From Hyphomicrobiales bacterium (GTDB taxonomy: Bacteria; Pseudomonadota; Alphaproteobacteria; Rhizobiales; OSC116), in contig NVUH01000009.1 of NCBI GenBank assembly GCA_002401855.1, positions 1-64,000 of the forward strand: DNA of 64,000 nt, given 5' to 3'. Below are positions 28,510-37,431 of the stretch, one piece after another. Below the pieces are notes generated by a model. That model had not been told where the DNA came from. It did not search any database and saw only the letters and a program-made list of their open reading frames with translations. Every line of letters starts with the position of its first letter. Positions within the stretch are counted from its first letter, which is position 1. The position numbers and the translations under genes are program-made.

Positions 28510-28545
28510 TGATTAAAATACAGGCAGTGTGATTAAAATAAAGGC
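28510..28545 (+). repeat. Direct repeat upstream of glnB, possible regulator binding sites
   Basis: TGATTAAAATACAGGC (28510-28525) and TGATTAAAATAAAGGC (28530-28545) match at 15 of 16 bases and are spaced by exactly 20 bp. They lie about 60-95 bp upstream of the sigma-54 promoter, the distance at which enhancer-binding proteins act. Confidence 0.6.
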
Positions 28546-28567
28546 CGAATTGTGGCGATTCTCATAA

Positions 28568-29005
<438 letters not shown>

Positions 29006-29066
29006 GCACTATATTATTTGAGTGCTATGTATTAGAATATAATCTGAGTAAAAGAAGGAAAAAAAT

Positions 29067-30482
29067 ATGTCGAAACAAACAATTGCGGGCATTTTGGCCG
29101 AAATTAAAGAGAAAGACGTAAAATTTGTAGATTTGCGTTTTACCGACCCTAACGGCAAATGGCACCATGTGACTATGGATGTAACGGCTGTTGATGAAGA
29201 TATGTTTGAAGATGGCGTTATGTTTGACGGCTCATCTATCGAAGGTTGGCGCGCGATTAATGAATCTGACATGAATATGGCACCTGATTTGGACACAGCG
29301 TTTATCGACCCATTTTATGGCCAAACAACTATGGTCATCACTTGTGACATTCTTGACCCTAACACGGGTGAAGGTTACAACCGTGACCCACGCTCTACTG
29401 CCAAACGTGCCGAAGCTTATTTGAAGCAAACTGGCGTTGGTGATACAGTGTTTGTTGGCCCAGAAGCTGAATTCTTTATTTTTGACGATGTTAAATTTAA
29501 AACGAGTGATTACAAAACTGGTTTTGAAATTGACGGCGAAGAATTGCCAAGCAATTCAGATGCTGAATATGCCAATGGCAACCTTGGCCATCGTCCGCGC
29601 TTAAAAGGTGGTTACTTCCCTGTGAACCCTGTTGATAGTGCGCAAGATATGCGTTCTGAAATGTTGACAGTGATGAAAGACATGAATGTTGTTGTTGAAA
29701 AGCATCATCATGAAGTTGGTGCTGCACAGCATGAGCTGGGTGTTAAATTTGGCACATTGACGACAATGGGCGATAGCATGCAAGCGTTTAAATATGCTGT
29801 GTTTAACGTAACGGCTGCTTATGGCAAAACCGCTACATTTATGCCTAAACCAATATATTCTGACAATGGTTCTGGTATGCATGTGCATCAATCTATCTGG
29901 AAAGATGGCAAGCCTGTATTTGCTGGTAACCAATATGCTGACCTTTCTGAAACTGCTTTATTCTATATTGGTGGTATCATTAAGCATGCTAAAGCGTTGA
30001 ATGCTTTTACTAACCCAACTACAAACAGCTATAAGCGCCTTGTACCGGGTTTTGAAGCGCCAGTATTGTTGGCTTATTCTGCGGCTAACCGCAGCGCATC
30101 TTGTCGTATTCCGGCTGCTGACAGCCCGAATGCTAAGCGTGTTGAAGTGCGTTTCCCTGATGCGATGGCTAACTCATATCTTGCTTTCTCTGCTATGCTT
30201 ATGGCTGGCCTTGACGGCATTGCTAACAAAATTCACCCTGGCGAAGCGATGGACAAAGATCTCTATGACCTACCGCCTGCTGAATTGGCTGAAATTCCTA
30301 CAGTGGCAGGTAGCCTACGTGAAGCGCTAGAATGTCTAGACGCTGACCGTGACTTCCTAAAAGCTGGTGGTGTGTTTAGTGATGACCAAATTGATGGCTT
30401 TATTAAACTTAAGATGGCAGATGTGATCCGTTATGATCAAACGCCTCATCCTGTTGAGTTTGATATGTATTACTCTCTATAA
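29067..30482 (+). CDS. glnA: Glutamine synthetase, type I
   Basis: GlnA makes glutamine from glutamate, ammonia and ATP and is the main entry of ammonium into metabolism. It works as a dodecamer in the cytoplasm. The 471-residue protein has the family motifs FDGSSIEGW (about 51-59), the ATP-site region [10 protein letters not shown] and the glutamate-site segment NRSASCRIP. The adenylylation loop DLYDLPPAE carries the conserved tyrosine near 399, so activity should be controlled by the adenylyltransferase. AAGAAGGAAAAA precedes the ATG. The gene follows glnB and ends at a strong terminator. Confidence 0.98.
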   Translation: MSKQTIAGILAEIKEKDVKFVDLRFTDPNGKWHHVTMDVTAVDEDMFEDGVMFDGSSIEGWRAINESDMNMAPDLDTAFIDPFYGQTTMVITCDILDPNTGEGYNRDPRSTAKRAEAYLKQTGVGDTVFVGPEAEFFIFDDVKFKTSDYKTGFEIDGEELPSNSDAEYANGNLGHRPRLKGGYFPVNPVDSAQDMRSEMLTVMKDMNVVVEKHHHEVGAAQHELGVKFGTLTTMGDSMQAFKYAVFNVTAAYGKTATFMPKPIYSDNGSGMHVHQSIWKDGKPVFAGNQYADLSETALFYIGGIIKHAKALNAFTNPTTNSYKRLVPGFEAPVLLAYSAANRSASCRIPAADSPNAKRVEVRFPDAMANSYLAFSAMLMAGLDGIANKIHPGEAMDKDLYDLPPAELAEIPTVAGSLREALECLDADRDFLKAGGVFSDDQIDGFIKLKMADVIRYDQTPHPVEFDMYYSL

Positions 30483-30508
30483 TCTGTTTTAAAACATGTT
30501 ATAAATTG

Positions 30509-30540
30509 AACCGAGATGTTTTGGCATCTCGGTTTTTTTA
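30509..30540 (+). terminator. Intrinsic terminator of glnBA
   Basis: AACCGAGATG (30509-30518) and CATCTCGGTT (30525-30534) form a 10-bp stem followed by a T run, 27 bp after the glnA stop. Confidence 0.93.
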
Positions 30541-30551
30541 TGGGCTGAGTT

Positions 30552-31325
30552 ATGAAAAATATTCTGATTTTAATTTTTATATTGTGGGCGATGCCGAGCT
30601 TGGCCGCCTGCCCTGATGAGTTTTTGCTAACTCCACCGAAACAACATGAAGTGATTGGGTGCGATGTTAAAGATGATGGTGCGCAGCATTTTAGTGTTTT
30701 TGACGCGGCGCATCAGGCGGTTAGTTTACGCAAGCAAGGCGCTGTGCTTAACATACAGTATAAATATACGGGTGATTGGTTGATCACCCCTACTCGCATT
30801 CAGCTGGTGCCATTTTATTTGGAGCAAGTGCGCAAGTTTGATGGCAAGTTGGTGTTTGAAGATGAAAGCCGCGCGACTTATAAATATTATGCTGATGGTG
30901 ATAGCCACTGGTTGGAGCTGACATTTATCGGTGATGGCATACATGTTTTGAGGCAGATAAGCCAAGATGGCATTATATTGGATGCACAATATAATGTGGG
31001 GCAGATGAAGAGCCGTATGAAGCGTTATGGCAAAATTGTTTTTTACGGGCTTATGGCAAACCGAACTAGTTTTGATAATCTGGTTGAATTTTTAAAGGCT
31101 GATGAACGGAAGTTTTACTTAGTCAGCCATGTTTACGAGCAAGAAGATAATGAGCCGAAATCTATGCGGGTGGCGTTGAGGCTGTATGAGAAGCTTATAC
31201 AGGCGGGCGCTGATGCAGACAAAATTATTACCAAGGGGGTTGGTGATTTAAGCCCGATTAAAAACCCTGCCAGTGTGAACTCAGTTCAGAAAAACACCCG
31301 CATTGAATTGGTATTGCGGCATTAA
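30552..31325 (+). CDS. Exported protein with OmpA-like C-terminal domain
   Basis: The 257-residue protein begins with a signal peptide (about 1-18, ILILIFILWAMPSLAA, cleavage before CPDEF). The cysteine after the cleavage site could also make it a lipoprotein, though the lipobox SLAAC is only fair. The C-terminal 90 residues resemble an OmpA-type peptidoglycan-binding fold, with the conserved ending KGVGDLSPIKNPASVNS and a final RIELVL. The middle is unrecognised. It lies right after the glnA terminator. Its stop codon shares TTAA with the stop of the convergent methyltransferase gene. Confidence 0.75.
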   Translation: MKNILILIFILWAMPSLAACPDEFLLTPPKQHEVIGCDVKDDGAQHFSVFDAAHQAVSLRKQGAVLNIQYKYTGDWLITPTRIQLVPFYLEQVRKFDGKLVFEDESRATYKYYADGDSHWLELTFIGDGIHVLRQISQDGIILDAQYNVGQMKSRMKRYGKIVFYGLMANRTSFDNLVEFLKADERKFYLVSHVYEQEDNEPKSMRVALRLYEKLIQAGADADKIITKGVGDLSPIKNPASVNSVQKNTRIELVLRH

Positions 31326-32131
31326 GATGCGGTGATGACAAAGCCTTGAATTTGCGCAGCGACCTCAGCTTTGCCGTAAAATTTTGCGATCCAATCGGCA
31401 GCGGCTTGGGTGACTTGGTCTAAAGAGCCCTCGCCCAAAGCCTCTAACTCATTACGCAGTGGTGTGCCGTGGCAATAGGCTTTGGCGGCGTGTAAGGCGC
31501 TTGGCGCTGTGCTCATGGCCACTTTGTCTTGAATGATTATGCTTTTAAAACCTGCATCTTGCAGGGTTTTGCGCATGGCATCATTGTCATAAAAGCCATG
31601 CGGCGTTCGCTCTAAAAATAATGGTGGGTTTTCGGGGTGAATCTGGCTTGCCGCCTGTGTCACTAAATCGGCAAATACATTATTTTCGATGCAGTCCCAG
31701 ACATTAAATATCAATTCACCATTTGGTTTAAGGACACGCTTCACTTCTTTCATGGCGGCGATTTTATCGGGAAAGAACATAAAGCCAAATTGGCAAACCA
31801 CCGCGTCAAAGGCATTATCTTCAAACGGTAGCGCCATCACATCTGCCTGCTGCCAACTTATATTGGGGTTTTTGGGCTGCTTTTGCTTTGCGTAATCTAG
31901 CATTGGCTGGTTGAGATCGGTGATTGTATATTTTACATCAGCGGCTATTTTTGCACCTAAAGCACGCGGTACAACCCCACTACCAGCGGCAATTTCCAAT
32001 ATAGAGTTTGGCGATTCCACCATGATGCGGGTGGCTAAATCATCGGCAAACTCTTCAAAAATGAGCGGAACTAGGTAAGTGTCGTAGAATTCTGGTATCG
32101 AGCCCGTGAAATTTTTATCGTTATTTTCCAT
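31322..32131 (-). CDS. Class I SAM-dependent methyltransferase
   Basis: This 269-residue enzyme has the Rossmann-type methyltransferase motifs: motif I ILEIAAGSGVVPR near residue 45, the acidic residue ending strand 2 (ITDLNQ), motif II AFDAVVCQFGFMFF and post-II VLKPNGELIFNVWD. It resembles UbiE/COQ5-like methyltransferases of small molecules; the substrate is unknown. It is divergent from the ArsR-type repressor gene, with 139 bp between them, so the dyad operator there may also affect this gene. Confidence 0.85.
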   Translation of the reverse strand: MENNDKNFTGSIPEFYDTYLVPLIFEEFADDLATRIMVESPNSILEIAAGSGVVPRALGAKIAADVKYTITDLNQPMLDYAKQKQPKNPNISWQQADVMALPFEDNAFDAVVCQFGFMFFPDKIAAMKEVKRVLKPNGELIFNVWDCIENNVFADLVTQAASQIHPENPPLFLERTPHGFYDNDAMRKTLQDAGFKSIIIQDKVAMSTAPSALHAAKAYCHGTPLRNELEALGEGSLDQVTQAAADWIAKFYGKAEVAAQIQGFVITAS

Positions 32132-32200
32132 GATGTTAAACTCGTATCTGTAATTTTATTTTAACTTACACGATTAAATTTAAAAACACCACTTGACTTT

Positions 32201-32252
32201 AATTAGGGAAATGCCTAATTAATAATTAGCCATTTGCCTAATTAGGTATAAT
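32201..32252 (+). promoter_or_regulatory. Dyad operator and promoter of the ArsR/SdpI operon
   Basis: Arms 32201-32221 (AATTAGGGAAATGCCTAATT plus A) and 32223-32243 (TAATTAGCCATTTGCCTAAT plus T) are inverted repeats agreeing at 19 of 21 positions around base 32222. Each arm is itself a TTAGG...CCTAA-like half-palindrome. TATAAT at 32247-32252 directly follows, 18 bp before the repressor ATG. This is the layout expected for autorepression by an ArsR-family dimer. Confidence 0.75.
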
Positions 32253-32270
32253 GCTAAATAGGAAACGTTT

Positions 32271-32558
32271 ATGCAAGAAGTATTAAAAGCACTCGCCCAC
32301 CCGATGCGGCGCGACATATTGGCTATGTTGCGCACAGCACCCAGAAATGCAAGCGAGATTGCGGCAAAATTTGATGTCACCAAGCCAACGGTTTCGGGGC
32401 ATTTAAACATATTAAAAGACGCTGAATTAATTGAACAAGTGCGCAGCGGCACCACCCTCACCTATCACATTAGATTGAGTGTTTTGGAAGAAGCTTTAGG
32501 TGGGTTGATGGGCATGTTTGATATTGGCAATGAAACCAAAAAAATGGGGGATGAATGA
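32271..32558 (+). CDS. ArsR-family transcriptional regulator, SdpR-like
   Basis: This is a 95-residue winged-helix repressor. The recognition region is ASEIAAKFDVTKPTVSGHLN (about 24-43), followed by the beta wing VRSGTTLTYHI. There are no cysteine metal ligands, so it is of the SdpR-like rather than metal-sensing type. In Bacillus subtilis SdpR represses the operon for itself and the membrane immunity protein SdpI. Here it overlaps by 4 bp (ATGA) the first of three SdpI-like genes. AGGAAAC precedes the ATG. Autorepression through the dyad upstream is inferred. Confidence 0.88.
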   Translation: MQEVLKALAHPMRRDILAMLRTAPRNASEIAAKFDVTKPTVSGHLNILKDAELIEQVRSGTTLTYHIRLSVLEEALGGLMGMFDIGNETKKMGDE

Positions 32559-33280
32559 TGGGAAATGTAGAATACAAATTGGCTGAAAAAAGAATGAGAC
32601 TCATTATGATCTGGGTGCTGATCGTGGCTATGGCAACGAATTTTGCAGCTGCATTATTCATTGGTAATGAATTGAATTGTCGATTGGAAAATTTTGCACC
32701 CATTTGCAATGAAAAAATTGCCTTCAAGGTGATTATAATGGCAATACTGCCATTACTTGCCGCCACAATCATTTTCCTAACCTATATAGGTGCTAGTGAA
32801 AAGGAAATGAAAGCAGCATTGAATAATTTACCAAAAATAATAAGGCAGTATTATCATCTGGCGGCATTCTTGATGTTTATCCATATATTGATATTGATAT
32901 ATATTTCCCTGCCTACCGACATGGCTCAGCTAAACGCGAACAAATTCATTACAATTGGGTTGTCATCCGCCTCACTATTCTTCCTTTATTTGGTTAATAT
33001 ATCCGCAAAAATGAACCGTTCCGTGTTTTCTGGTTGGCCGACACCGTGGAATTTAAAAAGTGATTTGGCTTGGGAAAAATCGCAACGATTTATCGGCTTT
33101 GCTTTGTCACTGGCATCTATATTGTGTTTTTTCGCCGTATTCATATCCGTAGATTTATTCAATAGCATTGTCATTGGTGGAATGCTCATCTCATATGGCG
33201 GTTGTTGTATCGTTTCTTATTACGTCTACCAACAAGAGCAGTATCAGCTAGAAAAATCAAATAATTCGGAGGGAAAATAA
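32555..33280 (+). CDS. SdpI-like membrane protein, copy 1 of 3
   Basis: This 241-residue protein has six predicted membrane helices (about 17-37, 57-78, 101-118, 131-150, 178-197 and 203-224). Between helices four and five it has the SdpI-type loop GWPTPWNLKSDLAWEKSQRF (160-179), followed by a C-terminal SYYVYQQEQ. SdpI gives immunity to a secreted killing factor and sequesters SdpR in B. subtilis. Whether this distant homologue does so is inferred from the loop and from its position behind an SdpR-like gene. Two start codons (32555 and 32558) follow GGGGG; the first overlaps the repressor stop. Confidence 0.8.
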   Translation: MMGNVEYKLAEKRMRLIMIWVLIVAMATNFAAALFIGNELNCRLENFAPICNEKIAFKVIIMAILPLLAATIIFLTYIGASEKEMKAALNNLPKIIRQYYHLAAFLMFIHILILIYISLPTDMAQLNANKFITIGLSSASLFFLYLVNISAKMNRSVFSGWPTPWNLKSDLAWEKSQRFIGFALSLASILCFFAVFISVDLFNSIVIGGMLISYGGCCIVSYYVYQQEQYQLEKSNNSEGK

Positions 33281-34017
33281 TGGAACATATCGAATATTAT
33301 AAAGGCAAAAGAAAAATTCTGATAATTCATTGTATTGGTTTGATTTTGATGGTGGCGATTAGTTTTATCGCTTACCCCTATGTCGAAGCGGCTTTTATTG
33401 ACGCGGTAGAAGCTGGCAGGTCTGCTGCTGATACTGCGTGGTATGTAAAATATTTTGTATTATTTGCCACGCCTGCAATACCGACAGTTATAATTTTAAT
33501 GTCACTATTCATGCCCGTGAGCGATGCCGAAAAAACCGCTCAAGCGGTTAATATACCGCGGTTTGTACCGATTAACTTATTGATGATTGTTATTTTGATT
33601 ATGGGCCATATAGGCTTGCAATTATTAACGACTTTGCCTAAAGACTTGCTTCTCCAATATGCTGACATGATCGACTTAACTTTTGATGTATCACTATGTC
33701 TACTGATGCTTTGGGTGGCGAATATTACGGCTAAAAACACCAAATCACTATGGTCTGGCTTCCCCACGCCATGGAACCAAAAAAGTGAATTATCGTGGGA
33801 AAAATCGCAACGTTTTATGGGGTTTGGCTTGGCCATTAGCTCGCTTATATCCTTGATTATGGCGTTTATTTGGCCTGTAAGTGTGCCGTATATTTTCGTA
33901 GGAGGGATAATAATTGCCTATGCTGGGTGCTTTATCGTTTCCTATTACGTTTACAAACAAGAACAACATTATTTAAATCTACCACTCCAAGAAGGAGATA
34001 AGAATGACCGAAACTGA
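33280..34017 (+). CDS. SdpI-like membrane protein, copy 2 of 3
   Basis: This 245-residue paralogue of the preceding protein has the same six-helix layout. It keeps the loop GFPTPWNQKSELSWEKSQRF (160-179) and the C-terminal VSYYVYKQEQ. The ATG shares a base with the stop of copy 1 (TAATG), and GGAGG stands upstream. The N-terminal helices differ clearly from copy 1, so the duplication is old. It is translationally coupled within the repressor operon. Confidence 0.8.
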   Translation: MEHIEYYKGKRKILIIHCIGLILMVAISFIAYPYVEAAFIDAVEAGRSAADTAWYVKYFVLFATPAIPTVIILMSLFMPVSDAEKTAQAVNIPRFVPINLLMIVILIMGHIGLQLLTTLPKDLLLQYADMIDLTFDVSLCLLMLWVANITAKNTKSLWSGFPTPWNQKSELSWEKSQRFMGFGLAISSLISLIMAFIWPVSVPYIFVGGIIIAYAGCFIVSYYVYKQEQHYLNLPLQEGDKNDRN

Positions 34018-34705
34018 ATTTAAAATTAGCCAAACCCAACCGATGAAAATGCATGCGGTGGCGGTGATATTTATGCTGATTGCTAGCTATTTCACCTACC
34101 CCTATGCCCTTGCAAAACTAGAATGTGATGCCGCGCTTGGCTTGATGAATTGCTTTGGCAAAGACCCAACTATTTTCGTTTATGTATTTGCCTTACCTTG
34201 CGTGTATATAGCGGTTGTATTGGCTGGTTTGTTTGCGGCCAAAAAGGAACCACATAAAGAAGCGTTGGCGAAAAACCTGAAAAAAACCAATATCCGATAT
34301 TATATGTTGGCGGTTTTTTATTGTAGCATGTCAACCTTCATGTTTTTTTCGGTTTATCTGTCCGAGGAATCTATGGACACTCATCAAGATAAATTTCAAC
34401 TGGCTATATCGGTTGCGACTATATTATTTATATTCTTCATTGCCAATATAGCGCCTAAAATGAACATGTCATTATTTTCTGGCTGGGCTTGCCGCTGGAA
34501 TTTGAAGAGTGATTTGGCGTGGCAAAGATCTCAACGGTTTGCTGGTTTCACTTTGACCATTGTATGTGTGATTTGTTTGATCATTGCTTTCACTATGGTG
34601 AATTTTGCGATACCTGCGCTGATCATTGGTCTTGGACTTAATTATATAGGCGTGTTGATCGTGTCTTATAGTGTCTACAGAACTGAACTGGTGCTAAAAG
34701 ATTAG
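34004..34705 (+). CDS. SdpI-like membrane protein, copy 3 of 3 (diverged)
   Basis: This is the third paralogue, 233 residues with six helices. The diagnostic loop is altered: GWACRWNLKSDLAWQRSQRF replaces the TPW tripeptide of the other two copies, while the following SDLAW and SQRF parts are kept. The C-terminus VSYSVYRTEL is also weaker. It overlaps copy 2 by 14 bp, with AAGGAG upstream as ribosome binding site. It may have a different ligand or act as a partner of the others. Confidence 0.75.
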   Translation: MTETEFKISQTQPMKMHAVAVIFMLIASYFTYPYALAKLECDAALGLMNCFGKDPTIFVYVFALPCVYIAVVLAGLFAAKKEPHKEALAKNLKKTNIRYYMLAVFYCSMSTFMFFSVYLSEESMDTHQDKFQLAISVATILFIFFIANIAPKMNMSLFSGWACRWNLKSDLAWQRSQRFAGFTLTIVCVICLIIAFTMVNFAIPALIIGLGLNYIGVLIVSYSVYRTELVLKD

Positions 34706-34799
34706 TCTTTAGAATATGATAGCTGAATAAGTAAATCAATTGAATGAAAAAATGTCGAACCATCGACAGGGTTATTTTGCCCAGAATTGGAGAAGAGAA

Positions 34800-36557
34800 A
34801 TGACATATATACCAAAACCACGGTATTTTAGCCGTATGCTTGTTAGCGGAATTATGTTTGTCTATAGCGCTGTATTCGCCCATGCTGGCGATGCGGAAGT
34901 TAAAGTGATAGGTGAGATATTTAATGGCCAACCTGCACGGGCTGAGCAGTTTGAGCCGACATTTTTGGCGGTTGCGCCATTGGCTAAAATTCGCGCTATG
35001 ATGGGTGAAGTTTATGAATTGGTAGGCGTGCCGGTTGAAATTACTGGCGATGAGCTAGACTATGTTGTGACCACCGCGACACATAAAATTGCTCTGAAAA
35101 TTAGGCTTGGTGAGAATGGTGAAATTGCGGGTTTGTTGGTAAACCCACCGCAAAAATTGAGTGTTGACACCAGTGGCACAAATGAAAGCAGTATAACCAA
35201 GGCTGCCATTGAGACTGATAAAATTATTGGTAAATATGCCATTTCTGCGGCGACATTATCGAAAACGACCATTGAATTTTTGATGAAAGATAGTGAGCTT
35301 TATTTTAAGAACCCTAATGGCAACCAAGTGCAATTGGTGCGTAAAAATAATAATGAATTTTATATTTTGAATATGGAAGATATTATTTTTAGCTTTAAAC
35401 CTGATGATGGTGTGGTGAATAAATTAACACTTGATCAAAAAGGTCAATTGATTGATTTTACGCGGCTTGATTTGATTTTGGATGAACAAAAAAAGCTTGG
35501 TGATTTAAGTGACGTTAGTATGGAATCTGCGGGTTATGCTGTACCAGAGGCGCTAAATGATGGCTTGAAGGTTGCGGCTCTTAGTGATGTGACGGGTTCT
35601 GAAAAACTCATTTATAAATTAATTGAGAATATTGAGGCTGGTGCCTATGGCGAAATTGACAGTTTGCTAATTGTTAAAGATGGCAAATTGGTGGTTGAGC
35701 AATATTATAATTATTATGGCGACGCACAAGCGCATCAAATGCAATCGGTTAGCAAGAGCATTACGTCTTTATTGGTTGGCAGTGCCATTAAGCAGGGCTT
35801 TATTGGCAGTGTTGACGAGCCGATTGGCAAATACCTGCCGCGATATAGGCATTTGCTTAAGGATGGCAAACAGGCCATTACAATCAAACATCTGCTGACT
35901 ATGAGTGCAGGGTTTGATTGGAACGAGCAAAACCCGCCTTATAGCGACCCGAAGAATATCCGCATGCAAGAAGCGATGAGTGAGGATGGTGTTGAGTTTA
36001 CTTTATCGCTTGGGTTGATTAACCAACCTGGCGAAGTGTTTACTTATAGTGGTGGTTATGTGACGGTGATTGGCGCGATCATTAAAAATGCCACGGGCGC
36101 AGACAGCGTGTTGGATTATTTGCAAAGAACCAGCACTTTGAAAACCTTGGGATTTGAAAATTTGCTTTGGCAGGAACAAATGGATGGCCGTATCAACACT
36201 GCAGGCGGTGTGATGCTACGGCCACGTGATTTGGCAAAAATTGGCGAATTGATGCTAAATGATGGGGTTTGGGACGACCACGCCTTATTGCCTAAAAATT
36301 GGGTTAGAGACTCGTTTACCAATCACACGCCAACCAAAATGGCGGCGCTTACAGATTATGGTTATTTTTGGTGGGGTAAGGAGTATGTAGTTGATGGCAT
36401 CACTTATAGCCAAGATTCGGCCGAAGGCTGGGGTGGGCAAGAATTGTTATTATTTGCCGAGCTTGACCTTGCGGTGATTATGACTGCTAATAATTTTAGC
36501 CCTGATGTGCCAACAACGGGTATGATTGAAGATTTTATCATTCCTGCATTTAAATAG
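34800..36557 (+). CDS. Exported serine hydrolase, beta-lactamase class C/PBP fold
   Basis: This 585-residue protein has an N-terminal signal-like helix (about 12-30, MLVSGIMFVYSAVFAHAG). An unrecognised region of about 250 residues follows, then a beta-lactamase-related domain (about 270-570). The nucleophile motif is SVSKS (S-x-x-K type, MQSVSKSITSLLVG). The second motif position is FTYSGGYVTV, with glycine where YxN enzymes have asparagine. A GWGGQE segment stands where KTG/HTG is expected. It is probably a periplasmic esterase or peptidase rather than a true beta-lactamase. ATG 34800 after GGAGAAGAG is preferred to TTG 34740. It follows the SdpI genes by 94 bp and could share their transcript. 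Confidence 0.82.
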   Translation: MTYIPKPRYFSRMLVSGIMFVYSAVFAHAGDAEVKVIGEIFNGQPARAEQFEPTFLAVAPLAKIRAMMGEVYELVGVPVEITGDELDYVVTTATHKIALKIRLGENGEIAGLLVNPPQKLSVDTSGTNESSITKAAIETDKIIGKYAISAATLSKTTIEFLMKDSELYFKNPNGNQVQLVRKNNNEFYILNMEDIIFSFKPDDGVVNKLTLDQKGQLIDFTRLDLILDEQKKLGDLSDVSMESAGYAVPEALNDGLKVAALSDVTGSEKLIYKLIENIEAGAYGEIDSLLIVKDGKLVVEQYYNYYGDAQAHQMQSVSKSITSLLVGSAIKQGFIGSVDEPIGKYLPRYRHLLKDGKQAITIKHLLTMSAGFDWNEQNPPYSDPKNIRMQEAMSEDGVEFTLSLGLINQPGEVFTYSGGYVTVIGAIIKNATGADSVLDYLQRTSTLKTLGFENLLWQEQMDGRINTAGGVMLRPRDLAKIGELMLNDGVWDDHALLPKNWVRDSFTNHTPTKMAALTDYGYFWWGKEYVVDGITYSQDSAEGWGGQELLLFAELDLAVIMTANNFSPDVPTTGMIEDFIIPAFK

Positions 36558-36566
36558 ATGATTTAT

Positions 36567-36620
36567 TGTAAAGCTTACTTGACAATTTCGATTTCAGCAT
36601 TATGTTAAGCTTACTTTACA
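36567..36620 (+). promoter_or_regulatory. Two 18-bp operator-like repeats over the promoter of the lepB-XRE operon
   Basis: TGTAAAGCTTACTTGACA (36567-36584) and TGTTAAGCTTACTTTACA (36603-36620) match at 16 of 18 positions, 36 bp apart. Each shows partial dyad symmetry (TGT...ACA). The first contains a -35 TTGACA (36579-36584). A -10-like TATGTT (36601-36606) overlaps the start of the second at 16-bp spacing. Binding of a repressor here would shut the promoter; the XRE protein encoded at the operon end is the obvious candidate. Confidence 0.65.
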
Positions 36621-36635
36621 TATGTGGGTTTTAAA

Positions 36636-37418
36636 ATGATCAGTGAAACGAAAACAAAAAACAAAAACATGCCACGCGAAATTTGGGAATTGATAAAAGT
36701 TGTGGTGCAGGCTTTGTTGATTGCTTTGGTTGTTCGGAGTTTTATATTTACTTTGGTGTTCATTCCCACCGCATCAATGGTGCCGACATTATTGATTGGT
36801 GATTATCTCTATATCAGCAAATATGCCTATGGGTATTCTAAACATAGTGTGCCGTTTTCTGCTTTGCCCGTTGTGGGGCGTATATTTGGTGTTGAGCCTA
36901 AATTGGGTGACATTGTGGTGTTTAGGGGCGTTGACCAAACAACCGATTATATAAAGCGTTTGGTTGGCTTGCCTGGTGATGAAATACAAATGGTTGATGG
37001 TGTATTACAGATTAATGGCAAAGCGGTTGGTTTGGTCAAGGTGAGTGATTTTGACGAGACTGACGCATATGGCAATGTAGAAACTGTTGGGCGTTATATC
37101 GAAACCCTGCCCAATGATGTGGCACATCAGGTTTTAAATTATGGCAATGTGCGGGCTGACCATACGGGTGTTTATCATATACCTGAGGGGCATTATTTTA
37201 TGATGGGTGACAGCCGCGACAATTCTAATGATAGCCGCTTTCAAGACGTTGTGCGCATGGTGGCATTTGAAGACATTGTGGGGCGTGCGGATTTTATATT
37301 ATTATCTTTTGCACATAGTAGCGACTCCTGGGGCGGGGTGTTTTGGGAATTTTGGAATTGGCCGCAGAATTTGAGAACCGAGCGTATGTTTCAGTCGCTC
37401 GCCACATTTAGCAAATAG
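36636..37418 (+). CDS. lepB: Signal peptidase I
   Basis: The enzyme cleaves signal peptides from exported proteins at the outer face of the inner membrane. The 260-residue protein has one membrane anchor (about 20-42) and the catalytic Ser47 in IPTASMVPTL. The general-base Lys107 lies in DYIKRLVGLPGD, and the conserved box GHYFMMGDSRDNSNDSR is near the C-terminus. ATG 36636 is preferred over GTG 36624. The gene lies in an accessory operon with two small membrane proteins and an XRE repressor rather than with rnc or acpS. It may therefore be a second, regulated copy; that cannot be checked within this window. Confidence 0.92.
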   Translation: MISETKTKNKNMPREIWELIKVVVQALLIALVVRSFIFTLVFIPTASMVPTLLIGDYLYISKYAYGYSKHSVPFSALPVVGRIFGVEPKLGDIVVFRGVDQTTDYIKRLVGLPGDEIQMVDGVLQINGKAVGLVKVSDFDETDAYGNVETVGRYIETLPNDVAHQVLNYGNVRADHTGVYHIPEGHYFMMGDSRDNSNDSRFQDVVRMVAFEDIVGRADFILLSFAHSSDSWGGVFWEFWNWPQNLRTERMFQSLATFSK

Positions 37419-37431
37419 TGAGGAGATTAAA

